DNA of 64,000 bases from Siniperca chuatsi (Eukaryota; Chordata; Actinopteri; Centrarchiformes; Sinipercidae): assembly GCF_020085105.1 (NCBI RefSeq), contig NC_058043.1, positions 14,417,167 through 14,481,166 on the forward strand, written 5' to 3'. Below the pieces are notes generated by a model. The model was not told the DNA's origin, did not search any database, and was given only the letters and a program-made list of their open reading frames with translations. The stretch's first letter is position 1; every line of letters starts with the position of its first letter. Of this stretch, positions 25,228 to 35,757 are shown piece after piece. The translations under genes and the position numbers were made by a program.

Positions 25228-27153
25228 TTTATTTTGCTTTCTTTTTAAAGACTATATACTTATCAACTGTTCATAACAACAAATGGAATTGTTAAATACT
25301 GTACACAGCATACTGTACTCTCCCAGTGCATGTCTTCACCACAGCAGAGAAGTTATTTGATAAACTAGTACTTCATTCAGTTTTATTATTTCTAATAAGA
25401 CATATGAATACCTTAAGATTAAATAGTATCAGTGTATGATGTAAACATTTTTTCAGACATTTAAGTCAAAAGCAACATTATGTTGGCAAGGTTTCGTGAG
25501 CAGGAGGGAGAGAAAAAGTATATTTCAATGACCGTTTGACCTTAGCAGTTATCTGTTTCCCAAACTGAACACCGTGTTCGATACCAAGGGTTACTTCAAT
25601 ACATGTGCTACATTTACTATATCATTCTGATGCTTTTTGAATAATCTACAACAATAAAAATTCATATATTTTCTAGGCTGCCAGCAGCCAAAGTCTCTCA
25701 GACCACACCCACTGCAATCATGTAAGGCAGGAATGCATGAGCAGAACAGGAAAGTCTGTGTCAGGTAGGTAAACCCTGCACTGTAATGCGTCTGTATTAA
25801 CAGGTTAGCCTAACATCTCTGTGATATAAGTTCTGCGTGATCTAAAATGAATAAGTATATCCGGTTAGAATTGACTTTGTGTTACTCTTAACTGAAGTGC
25901 AAGTGAATTAAAATTTTGTGTCAGGTCAGATATGGAGCTGGTTAACTCATCTTTTATAGATTATAATTTCAGAATTTTCCTTTATTAATGGGGAGCATGT
26001 GAAATATAGGATTAATATCAAATGGAGGTAGTACTTGAGGCAAATTTGTTCCAAGCAATAACTCACAGCTTGACCAAAAATAAGCTTCTCCAGCTGTTTG
26101 ATGGTATTTCAGTAAGAATAGCATACATTCACTTCATGTTCAACAGGCCAATTTCTGTGCAACAAAACGGACCTGGACACTGAAAGAAAGCAATCAAATG
26201 TGTGCACTTTTTAGAGGGCTGTACTCAAAAGCAGGTGCTGCAAATAAGCAGAGCACAGTAACAAGTATGGTTGACAATCTTCTACCAATTGTAGAAAGTC
26301 ACTTTAACACCAGAACACTTTTCCAACTGCTGTTCACATGCACGTATGCACAAACAAGTCCACGCACATACATACATCCACACAGACACACTCATCAACA
26401 GACAACTACACCATAAAAGCTGCACTAGACATTCCAAAGGAAATATGCATAGCTACCAGTAATGTACCCACCTCTTAGTACAAAATGTACCATGACAACG
26501 TGCCATGTGGGAAACACATATTTACACAGATATAGTGGCCTGAGTAAGACTCAAACTTCATCAAGACAGGGAAACCATATCAGTGTTGATATATAATAGC
26601 AAACAGAATGGAGATTTGTGTGCTAGCATCCTTCATATTTGTAAAAAATTAATTGGCTTTGTATTTAGACTTCATATATTAAGTGATACATGGTTACATT
26701 ACTGACCTTTTGTCCCTTGTGAGATACAAAAGCAGCATCAATGTATCTCACAAAACATCTTCAACCTTCCAGACACAGAAAACACTGAGCACGAGGTTCA
26801 AGGCCTGCTTGTACCTTCTTACTGTACCACATTATCAGCAAAAATAGCACATTATTGAATGTCATGAAATAAAAATCATATCAAAAATAAGCTCTACAAT
26901 GTTGAATTTTGCCCATAATCTATAGTCAGAGATACAATTTTTACATAAAAGTATCTCGGTTGTGATAGCTATTCCAACATTACCAGTAACTGAATACAGT
27001 GCGCACATACCCTGTGTGTTCAGAATACATGAGGGGTTTAAAAAAAAAAAAAAAAGCAGCTGTTTGAGGGGTTTTAGCATCCAGTTTCACCATTTTTTGA
27101 AGTGGTTTTTGCTCATGTCCAGTAGAGTCCTCTGCTACTTCCACTTAAACCTT
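25228..27153 (-). other. errfi1: Probable errfi1 3' untranslated region
   Basis: Downstream of the stop on the minus strand the sequence is AT-rich with several ATTTA pentamers, as expected for an unstable immediate-early transcript. Candidate polyadenylation signals (AATAAA read on the minus strand) are at 25382-25387 and 25228-25233. They imply a 1.8-1.9-kb 3' UTR, long like the mammalian one. An A-rich run of 15 bases lies near 27040. Confidence 0.45.
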
Positions 27154-28268
27154 TCAAACTAAATCCACATGTGCTTTCCTCCTGGTGTGGCAGTCCCAGT
27201 CTGAGTCTGATACATCTGTATTGCGAGCTGCAGGTCTGTCCATGACTCGAAGAAATTTCTCTACACAAGGTGAGTCCACGAAAGCAGGCCGCTGAGGCAG
27301 GAGATAGTAATGTGTGGTGCTGGCTTTCTTGCCATTCTCCATAACAGGAAGGATGCAGGGGGAGCCCTCACTGTTCTGTCTCTGTAAACCCCGACAGCTT
27401 ACGTACTTAGGATCTGGTGCAAAGCTTTGGGTTGGAGGCATCACCCCATTTATGTATGTTGGGAGGCTCTTGGGGCTGGGGGTGCGTGAGCTGCCTCTGG
27501 ACAAAGGTTCCCTTGGGGGCACCTTGGGTGGTTTGTCCTCATCGCTGTAAGCCCCAGACGAGACTTCTGCTGACCAGCGGCGGTAGTCTCCTGTCTTGAT
27601 CGTTCGTGGAGGAATAGGGGGTGGCACCTCAGGCTTATCCATACAGTGGGTGTAGCGTTTGTGGCACGTGAGGCGCAGCAGCGAGGGCTTGTTAAAGGAT
27701 CCAGCTGGGCCAGAGTGTGAGCGCCGCAGCCTCCTCTGAGCTTTGTCCTGCTGTCTCTGACAGACCACTGGCTCAGGTGGTTCCTGTCGCTGCTGCTCAT
27801 ACTGTTCCCGCACTTCCTGTGGAGGAAGTGTCTGATGCTGCTGTTGGGACGGCTTTGGGCTTTGCGGTCCTAATGGGCCGTCATAGTAAGCGTAGTTAAT
27901 CTGCCCGCAGTCCCTGAAGCTCCTTCGACTGGGGACTACATAACGAAAAGGAGACGATTTGGGATACTGATCAGACACCAGGCAGCAGCTGTCGTCCGAA
28001 CTTGTGAAAAATTCTACCTCATTGTCCATAGCCTGCTCAGTGGAGATGTCGGTTTGTGGAGGGATGGGGGGCAGAGGCTTGGAGCATCTGCCTGGTGTCT
28101 GTGGTGGACTGCTGCACTCATAAACCGAGAGCCTCTGGAATGAGGGGACCACCTGGTCGTCATCAGCAGGACTTGGGGTGGATGGTTCAGCACTGCAGGA
28201 CAGGGAGAGATGGGAGGGCCGGGATTTCTTTGGAGGTAATCTCTGTGAGCTGGGACTGTGTTTATGTC
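27154..28268 (-). CDS. errfi1: errfi1 last coding exon
   Basis: It follows the CTCTCTGACAG acceptor (minus strand, AG at 28270-28269) and carries 370 of 439 residues, including all recognisable functional motifs. It opens [20 protein letters not shown] and ends KAHVDLV. Open frame continues upstream into the intron to 28305, so the splice junction, not the longest frame, defines the exon. One large terminal coding exon is the normal arrangement of this gene. Confidence 0.92.
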
Positions 28269-28913
28269 CTGTCAGAGAGGAAAAATAAAAAAAAATAAGC
28301 ATCATATTAATGGCATGGACAATTGCCCTTTACTACTACAACTTCATTGTATCCTGTAAAAAAGGACTCCTGTGGATTACTAGCTTTCTCTATATTTCTG
28401 GAAAACCACTTACTATATGCAGTAAGTAGCAGATGATTGAAAAGGCACAACACATGCAATGCAGCATTTGTGTATTTCAGAAGACCTGCACTGTGCAGAT
28501 GACAGATCATGCACTTACTTTCATAACTTAGAGACAGTGGAGGTGGCCCTTTTTGCTGGGCACGTGAGCTGTGATCTGTGTGTGCAGTGTCCATACTGAA
28601 GTAGAAGCTATTAAAAAAAGAAACATTTGATTAGTACCAGTTTAAATAAGCCACATTAACATTTCATTGTACTTTACAAGAAATCTCAGACTGACCTGAA
28701 CCATAAAACTTCAGCATGTCATGCAGATTTGTAAAAACGCCCCTTTCTAAAAATGAACTACTAGTCCTGGCACCTGAACACTCACTTGTCCAGCTCATGG
28801 CGATAGCTCCAAGAGGGTTTGGATCCAGCCATGCTGTGACAGTAGCTGCCCCTCAGGAAGGGGTTTTCTATGGGAAAAGAGATCTCCTGGGCAGTCAGGC
28901 CCACTGTGGACAT
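27154..28913 (-). CDS. errfi1: ERBB receptor feedback inhibitor 1 (MIG6/RALT)
   Basis: A cytosolic scaffold induced by growth factors that binds activated EGFR/ErbB kinases, blocks the asymmetric dimer and promotes receptor turnover. Coding exons on the minus strand: 28913-28786, 28595-28519, 28268-27154; 439 residues against 462 in human. The N-terminus [20 protein letters not shown] matches the vertebrate start. Also visible: DPKYVS within [11 protein letters not shown] (kinase-binding segment), [10 protein letters not shown] (the tyrosine pair phosphorylated in the inhibitory motif), proline SH3-type motifs ([23 protein letters not shown]) and the basic [15 protein letters not shown] (a 14-3-3/Chk1-type site). 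A Gln-rich insertion ([20 protein letters not shown]) precedes the basic motif. Splice junctions and phases 2 and 1 agree. Whether this is the a or b paralog of teleosts cannot be decided. Confidence 0.95.
28519..28595 (-). CDS. errfi1: errfi1 third exon (second coding)
   Basis: A 77-bp exon between a CTACTTCAG acceptor and a GTAAGT donor on the minus strand. It encodes [20 protein letters not shown] then LSLSYE. Phases 2 (in) and 1 (out) agree with both neighbours. It corresponds in position to the mammalian segment with DPITMAYSLNSSAQ. Confidence 0.85.
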
Positions 28914-28991
28914 GCTCCAGGCACCCTCGGGTCGCATCAAAGCCAGGAAACACTCAGATCGCCCGGCTGGCTGCCCCTGCTTCTGGTGTAC
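28786..28991 (-). CDS. errfi1: errfi1 second exon with start codon
   Basis: The exon begins at 28991 after a GTGTTACAG acceptor and has about 77 nt of 5' UTR. ATG is at 28913-28911 and the donor GTGAGT begins at 28785. The 42 coded residues end in SYRHELD plus two bases of the next codon. The longer open frame to 29357 is intronic and not coding. Confidence 0.88.
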
Positions 28992-31694
28992 CTGTAACAC
29001 AGCCAAGACACAGCCATGAATGATGGTGAAAGGAAGCTGAAAGCAAAAGCTGATGAAGAGAAACAGAATATGTGTACATTGAAATATACTCTCTGAAAGC
29101 ACAGCCAACATCCTCTGGTGGAGCAAAGAAAGAAAGAAAATCCTGATATTAGAATAGAGAGCAAAATGCACAAATTTGCCCCTTTCTGCTGCCAACAAAG
29201 CCAAATATTTAGTTATGGCCTTGTGCATAGGATTTCTACCCCCTCTAAGAAGACAGGACAACAATATCCTATGACAGAGAAATGACAAAAGCTCAGTTTG
29301 ACAAGATTTTAGGACACCTGTGTCCCAACACACCATGACGACAGAGGACTCGGTCATTCATAATGTTCTAGTCTCATTGTATTTTGCAAAAAAAGGCATA
29401 AAAGCAGTAGGCAGACCAAAATAACAGTCCCTAACAAAGATCTTGTTGTAAAAATGTTACTATAAATGTGCTGTGATTGTTTTTGTTTTTTTGTTTTTAT
29501 TTTATTCGACAAATGGCCTAAGTAGCTGGGATGTGGAGAGATTGCTTACGTAATATGAAACCAAACATAGTTCCCATTTTCTCTTACCAAATTAGAAAGT
29601 TGAGTTTTATAAAGTCGAAACAGCGAGAGCAATGAGTGTTTCAGTTTTTACTTATCTGACAGTACATCTGAAATGTTTAGATTGATAAACAAATACAATA
29701 CAATAGCTAATTTTCAACAGCTTAGGTGCTTCAGTACTCACTGAATGATCTTTACATTTCACCTATAGCCAGAGTCTATATAAGCCTAAATTCAAAATTG
29801 CAAAACATCTAAGAGGTGTGAACTCATTAGCCAACTTTCAGACTTCTATTTCTATAGACTGTGCCTCCACTCTTAATAAGTTTACAGTTTATTTTAAAAC
29901 TAGGCTGTGCTGTGCTCCAATGCTGCAATCTTGCTTGTCCTGAACAGCAGAGGAAGGGGCTCCTCCTGTTACCAGACATATACCTGATGTTGCAAGAACT
30001 CCTTAAGTCAAATGACCCAAATGTTCCTGTCATGTCAAGCATGTGTCAGGGCTGAGTGAACAATGTATACAATATTCAGAGGGGAAGAAACACTGCAGCA
30101 TATCGATATTTCTGGGGTCTGTGATACACTGGAAGCAAAGTCTGATGCCTCACACTGGATTAACCAGTATGTCACAATCTCTGATGAAATGATATTATAA
30201 AGTCACTAAATGTTATAAAAAGTATGTGTTTTCAAGCAAGTGTATCATGGGTAACTATAGGTGTCTTTGTTGTACACCATGTCTGAGTTCACTGTGCACT
30301 GTTGTAGCAAATCTCCTAATGACTTCAGTGCCCTATCAGAAGTGTTAACCATTAATCCTGTTTTTCAGAATGCAGGAAAACAGGTGCATCCATAGCCCTG
30401 GTGGTCATCTCTTCTGGAGACCACAAATGAGGTGCGTGCACACCCAGAGACATGCTGTCCTCCTTACAATGTAGGAGTGATGACTGAGAAGAACACAGAC
30501 CCCTCGTTCCTGGTCTCCTGTGAGCCATATTTATGTGCTGCCCTGACAGCTGGTGAGAAACAAAGCTCTAAAACAACAGGAAGCCTGGGGCATCAGCCTG
30601 AGCCAAACTGCCCAACAAGGCATGCAATCCCCCTGCCCAGGGCCGTCGATTTGGTTCGGCGGGGATGGGAAGCAACATGATCCTCGATAATGAACCCCCA
30701 GGGGCTTGTGCTTCCTCTTGCAACAGGTGCAAAGACAGTTCATCCTGGCAGTTAACCATAGGAGCATTTACAGGCAACAGGATTAAACAAATGATGTGCA
30801 GTCATGCAGAGCACTAACCCCCTTAAGGAGGAATTCTTTAAGTCACTTAATTCAGATACTTTGACCAGAGAACTTGAGTCTTTTTACAGTCAAGTGTGGC
30901 TTTTGTGTTTATACAATAGGTGGACAGGCTCAATGTGAGTGTGAAGATAACACGGAGCCCATGGGTGCTGGACAGGAGGAGGTCTGATGGGTTAGCAGTG
31001 ATGTAAAACATCCGCAGATAGCTTACCTTTGACTCAGGATTGTAGTAGTCACACACAGACCTTGAAAGAAGGAGTTCACACCCCGCTCATGACAACCCTG
31101 CAGCGGTTTCCGAGCAACCATACCCGCTCTACCTGTGCGGCAAGCAAACAGCGCGCACACCCCCTCACTTTACCGGATTGAGATAATAATGGTTAAAAGC
31201 CCTCTAGCAGGCAGGTGACTCACACCACAACACACAAGTCAGCTATCTGGCAAGGCCAGGTAATGATGATACAGAATGAATTGTTATTTCCCTTTTGTTT
31301 AAGATGAAAAGATACAAATAGATATTGTAGACTAAAAGAATCAAACCAGGTTATAGGTTTGCAATCGGCCGAACGTTATGTAAACTTCCAATTTTATATT
31401 TATCATAAAAGATAGACTTACGTAGAAGTTAACAAATGTGTTCCCAAATTCTAGTTTGTTTTTTGTCAGAACTTTTTCGGCTAAAAGACAAGTTGCGCCT
31501 CTGAATGGCTTGCTCTATCCGTCAGAAAATTAAAAACAAGACATACAGCATACAAATAATCACAGTAGGACCTGAAATTGCACCAATTACCTGTGTCTGC
31601 CGTGCTGGCACCAACATACAAAACAATAGACAGGCGAGACATGGGTTCTTACAGTAACTACACAAGACATTTCAAATCACTTTTCTGAACTTAC
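28992..31694 (-). other. errfi1: errfi1 intron 1
   Basis: A 2.7-kb intron between the non-coding first exon and the start-codon exon. Several chance frames of 60-80 codons overlap on both strands without recognisable features. No transposon or RNA gene was recognised. Because errfi1 is an inducible gene, enhancers could lie here, but I see no decisive motif cluster. Confidence 0.6.
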
Positions 31695-31845
31695 CGTAAT
31701 AACTTCGCAGTTCTCCTCCGCAGACTGACTCCTAGACTCCTCTTTGGTCAAATATAGCTCCACGGCGTCTTTGGGGGCTTTGATTTGACTCTGTAATCTT
31801 CAGATTTCTATTGCATCAGGAACGGGACGCCAGAGCATTCGTGAC
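31695..31845 (-). other. errfi1: errfi1 non-coding first exon (5' UTR)
   Basis: Minus-strand sequence ends in TTATTACG followed by a consensus GTAAGTTCAG donor at 31694, in the position expected for the untranslated first exon. The 5' boundary is inferred as about 30 bp downstream of the TATA-like element at 31866-31875. Confidence 0.55.
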
Positions 31846-31880
31846 GCTCCGGCTATAATGTGACACTTTTAAATAAGTCT
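31838..31880 (-). promoter_or_regulatory. errfi1: Candidate errfi1 core promoter (TATA-like box and CRE-type site)
   Basis: Read on the minus strand, TATTTAAAAG (31875-31866) is a TATA-like box, a second AT-rich ATTATAG lies at about 31860, and GCGTCACG (31848-31841) is a CRE-type motif. CREB/AP-1 control fits the immediate-early behaviour of errfi1. Local GC content is higher than in the surrounding DNA. Confidence 0.45.
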
Positions 31881-33480
31881 GGTGTTGTAGTGAGCAATGT
31901 CTAAAGCTCCACCACACGAGAGACGCACTGGCTCCGCCTTGCACACTTGCCCTTAAAGGCACAGTCTTCATTTCTAGCAATCTGTCTGCAGAGTAGGCTA
32001 CGTGCAGCAGGAGACTGGGTGCATATGGATTGCAGAATCACCCTTGAACATATAGCCTACACGCAGGGCTAATTTAAGCATAAGTTAACTTGCAGTCTGC
32101 AGCGCTTCATTTTGTCTCTGCTTTTAAGCTTAGAGGACGAGCAGGTGTCAACACAAGGATACAAGTCAGCTGATGTTTTACTGGGATGGGGGACATGCAG
32201 TAGGGTAATCAGCTCAACTATTAGACATGCAGCCGCTCTGTGAATAAATTAAAATACAGGTTAATGAGATTGATTGACACAGTGCAGTGATGTTTATTCT
32301 TAATTGAATACTGTTGTTTGCAGAATTTTCAGCAAACTTACTAATTATACAGTGAAACGTCATCCTGTAAGTTTAGCCTTTAAAAATGTTCCTTTTTCTT
32401 TTTCGCTCCTTTCCTTTCCTGTGTGGTTTCATAAACAACAGGCATGCATGCTGCAGTCAAAAGTAAACTGCTCATTATCTGCAGGGAGGCAGAGGCAGTA
32501 ATGGGATGGCTGCAGGGTAGATAACACAGACAGCAGGCAAAGAAACACTCTTATCTGCAAAGTATTCTGCTGCCAACTGAATGGAGTCCAGGTTGTTTAG
32601 CTGCTCGCTTATCAGATCACCCTGGGCATTTTCTTTTAGCTGGACCTGTTCTCTCTACCTGACATAATGTTCACTTAAACACTGTAATTAGATAACCTAA
32701 ACTGCAACCTAAACCTAAACTGCAAGATTAATATACACAGGGTTTTTTTTCAGTTCAGGGTAATATATGCATAATCTTGGACGTGCAATCCCTCACACCC
32801 TCCATTTCCAGTCATGAAGCCTACTTAGACCTTAAGTGGTGTTGTATTAACTATGTCACCTAACCTAACCAGGCTATACAAACCCAACACTGACATGCAC
32901 ACTAACCAAACACAGCAATACAATGGCTACAAACACCTTGTGTGTTGAATCAATAGTGGCAGAAAGCAGAGGTGTGTATGGAGAGAGAACAGAGTGTTCT
33001 TGTACCTGAGTTCCTAAAACCTTTACAGCTCGGGCACGGGGTCCCCCAAACCCAAAAGGATTATCATTACATATTTGGCCCTTACATGGACCAGGCTCTC
33101 GCTAATCCCCCTTTATAATTTCAGGCACATTTTTGGGATTCCCCTGGACCAGTTGTGTGACCAGCTGAGGAAGGGGTGAGCGTTTTGCTAGGTGAGATTT
33201 ACAGTTTGTGTGTGTTAACATGAATGACATGAGCATCAGAGTTTGGATTAAAAATTATTTACAACTTTGTTGTGACAGATGGTGCAGGTAATGCTCACCT
33301 ATAACAATAAAGTTACATTTTCGATGAGTGAAAGAAATAAAATGTAATCAAATCCAGTTCAATAAAGCATGTGTTTATAAGTATTTCTGCTTTAAATCTC
33401 TGAATCTGTTATTCAAACACTTTCCATGTTCCACCAACAGACACATTCAGTGGGATAAATAGGCTTCACGTCCAAACTGT
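31881..33480. other. Upstream region of errfi1; no gene supported
   Basis: Unique sequence with no recognisable coding region; the longest frame (32304-32501) is featureless. It probably holds distal regulatory DNA of errfi1, but this is inference from position only. Confidence 0.4.
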
Positions 33481-33522
33481 CTCTCCTCCTACTTCAGCCC
33501 CCACCCCCCAGCTTGTGAGCCA

Positions 33523-33600
33523 CGTCATGATGTCATCACTCACAGGAAGTTCCTTATAAAGTTAGTCAGGGAGTAAAAAAAAAAGTTAGTCAGGCAGGGA
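33523..33600 (+). promoter_or_regulatory. Orphan promoter-like element (CRE/AP-1, ETS, TATA)
   Basis: In order on the plus strand: CGTCATGATGTCAT (33523-33536, overlapping CRE/AP-1-type sites), GGAAGT (33545-33550, ETS-type) and TATAAA (33555-33560), then a direct repeat of GTTAGTCAGG at 33561 and 33585. The spacing would suit a start site near 33588. A 71-codon frame opens at 33638 (MADERTHVKKDILSRK...) but has no known domain and may be chance. Confidence 0.35.
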
Positions 33601-34980
33601 GATAAGCAGCCAGAGGCAGCTCTGATGAGAGTTTGAGATGGCAGATGAAAGAACTCATGTCAAAAAGGATATTCTTAGCAGGAAAAATTACTCTGCCTTT
33701 TCTCTGGTTCTGCTTCATGACTCATGCAGAACTTTACTCCCCCCCCCAAAAAAAATGACACCTTCGGCTAGTTTTCCTTTCAGCTGCACTTGGACCAGAA
33801 AGGAATTTCCCTTTGTGGCTCACACTCCAAACAATGGTATACTTATGAAGTGACTCTTCAGTCTGTCAGCTTATTACTATGAATCCCTCACCAACAGGAA
33901 GGGTGGAGTTTAGTAGGAAACAAGGCAAAAAAAAAACCCTGTATCAACAGTGTAAATGATTTATTCACTATGGAGGTCACAGCAGTCATTGCCCCTGCCT
34001 GCTGAGGTAATTACATTATGTGCATATTTAGCCTGCGTCCAAAGTTCACACTGATATAAACACAGCAGGAAAAGGTTCAGTGTTGTAGTAAGGTGACGTC
34101 AAGCCTGTTAGTCTGAACGAGATTCCAGTTAATAGGTGTTCAACTTGTGTTTGATTTTGCTCTGTTTACATGTTGTCTCAAAGGACCGAGGTTTGCTGTC
34201 TGTCCCTATGTAAAATTTAAAGGTGATTGTAAGCATTTTGTGACCAGCAAGGTCTGTAACACTGCTGACACCTTTAAAAAGCAGCCAAGAGTCAGTTCAG
34301 CCACATTACAAACAGGGATAATTTTGTATTATTAAGAGTATTAAGACATGCAGATTTTTTTTGTTTGTTTTGTCTGCAGAGGTTTTGAGGTACAATATCT
34401 GTCACCCCAATACAATGGAGGTGAGTGGATTTTTTTTTTGTAGTGGTTAAAGCTTTGAATAATGCAAAGATCTGGCTGTGAACAGTTGTCATTTTTAATA
34501 AAAGTAACTCCAATAAAAACTGTTCACAGCAAAGTTATCCACAATAGTAGGAATGTTGTTTTTGGAAAGACTTGCAGTTGAGTTTTTTAAATGTAATTTT
34601 TCACACAAACAAACAAACCACCACAAACACATTATTTAATATATTATGAATATATAATAATCTTATATAATAAATTCTTATTACAAGTTCCACCTTTTTA
34701 GTTTTTCCAGAGCTTATAGCCATATCCCAGCTCAGCTGATGGAGTTTGCTCAGTTGTCATGGAGCCGTTTTTGTTGGTTATCGATTCGCAGTTAGTCCGA
34801 TATGGGGTCGAGATCATAACCCCTCTCTTCTCTGTTTATGTATTGTCTCTGTCATCTTCCATCAAACTCCATCTGCTGATAAAGGCCCTAAGATGTGGCT
34901 TCCAGAAAAACCAACCAACTATGTGGACTGATTAGAGTGATTAGAGTATTAGCTTTTTCCATCAGCAAAAATGAACCTTC
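33601..34980. other. Intergenic; no gene supported
   Basis: Includes the unassigned 33638-33853 frame described with the promoter-like element. Otherwise AT-rich sequence with A/T runs and featureless frames of 61-73 codons. Confidence 0.4.
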
Positions 34981-35011
34981 AAGCTCAAAACGTTAGTGTT
35001 TCATGTTTTTT

Positions 35012-35190
35012 TAAACTCTCATGTCTGTATCGTCAATATGAAGCTACCGCCAGCAGCCAGTTATCTTAGCATAAAGACTGGAGGCAGACGCAGTGTTATG
35101 GGGCCTTTTGTGCCGGACTATTGCACTATTTCTTGGCTGGGCGCAGTGAGTTCTTGGAGTCTCCACTGGTCGTCTGTCAACCAGTATGTA
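35012..35190. repeat. Degenerate internal part of the TTAA-flanked repeat family
   Basis: Segments CTCTCATGTCTGTAT, CCAGCAGCCAGTTATCTTAG, CATAAAGACTGGAGGCAG and ACTATTTCTTGGCTGGGC(G)CAGTGA match, with differences, the interior of the element at 63192-63599. A related terminus lies at 35712-35757. Fragmented or old copy. Confidence 0.55.
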
Positions 35191-35335
35191 CTAGTAACCT
35201 TATCACTCTAGTCACAAACTCTCTGTGACTCGATAGTGGGTCCACTTGATTACTATCCCGACGCATGCTGGTGTTGCATCAGCTGGGCGGAGTTAAAAAG
35301 TTTTCTAATATTAAGGGTTGCATGCTATGCATTCA

Positions 35336-35385
35336 AGACAAGGCAACTTTATTTACATAACACATTTCATACAGAGGGTAAATTT
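35336..35385 (+). repeat. Short retroelement-like fragment
   Basis: CAAGGCAACTTTATTTACA, then ACACATTTCATACA: a frequent fish dispersed-repeat motif resembling the 57769 and 59690 fragments. Body absent. Confidence 0.35.
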
Positions 35386-35711
35386 GAAGTAGTAAATTCA
35401 TGGACAAAGCAGAGGGATATAGCGTGACCTTGTGTAATGTTTACAATGCAGATCTTTGACATTAGGTCTGGCAATAAGAGTAATTTAGTGCTGCTACACC
35501 TAGTCCACACATGCAAAATTAAATTATATTGGTGGGATGTCTAAGTTTGAATCTGATCCAAATCTTACCCTATCATTATCCTGGTGATTATTTTGCAGGC
35601 AAACCTAGTAACCCCCGCCCCGTAAAAAAAAAGAACGATGAGGGCTCTCGGAAAGGATCGGAGCCATAAGATCCGGCTCCATTCAAAGAGCTGTAATTCC
35701 CATCACTATCA

Positions 35712-35757
35712 GCAAGAAAGTGAATAAGCATATTTTCTAAAATGTCACACTGTTCCA
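35712..35757. repeat. Terminus of TTAA-flanked inverted-repeat element
   Basis: GCAAGAAAGTGAATAAGCAT then ATTTTCTAAAATGT and GTTCCATTAA match the right end of the intact copy at about 63550-63599. The segment between this and the 35012-35190 piece is not clearly related, so the copy is probably rearranged. Confidence 0.55.

Noticed and set aside
28782-29357. 191-codon minus-strand frame as an extended errfi1 N-terminus
   Set aside because: Only its last 43 codons match the vertebrate protein start; a good splice acceptor at 28993-28992 lies between and upstream codons look intronic.
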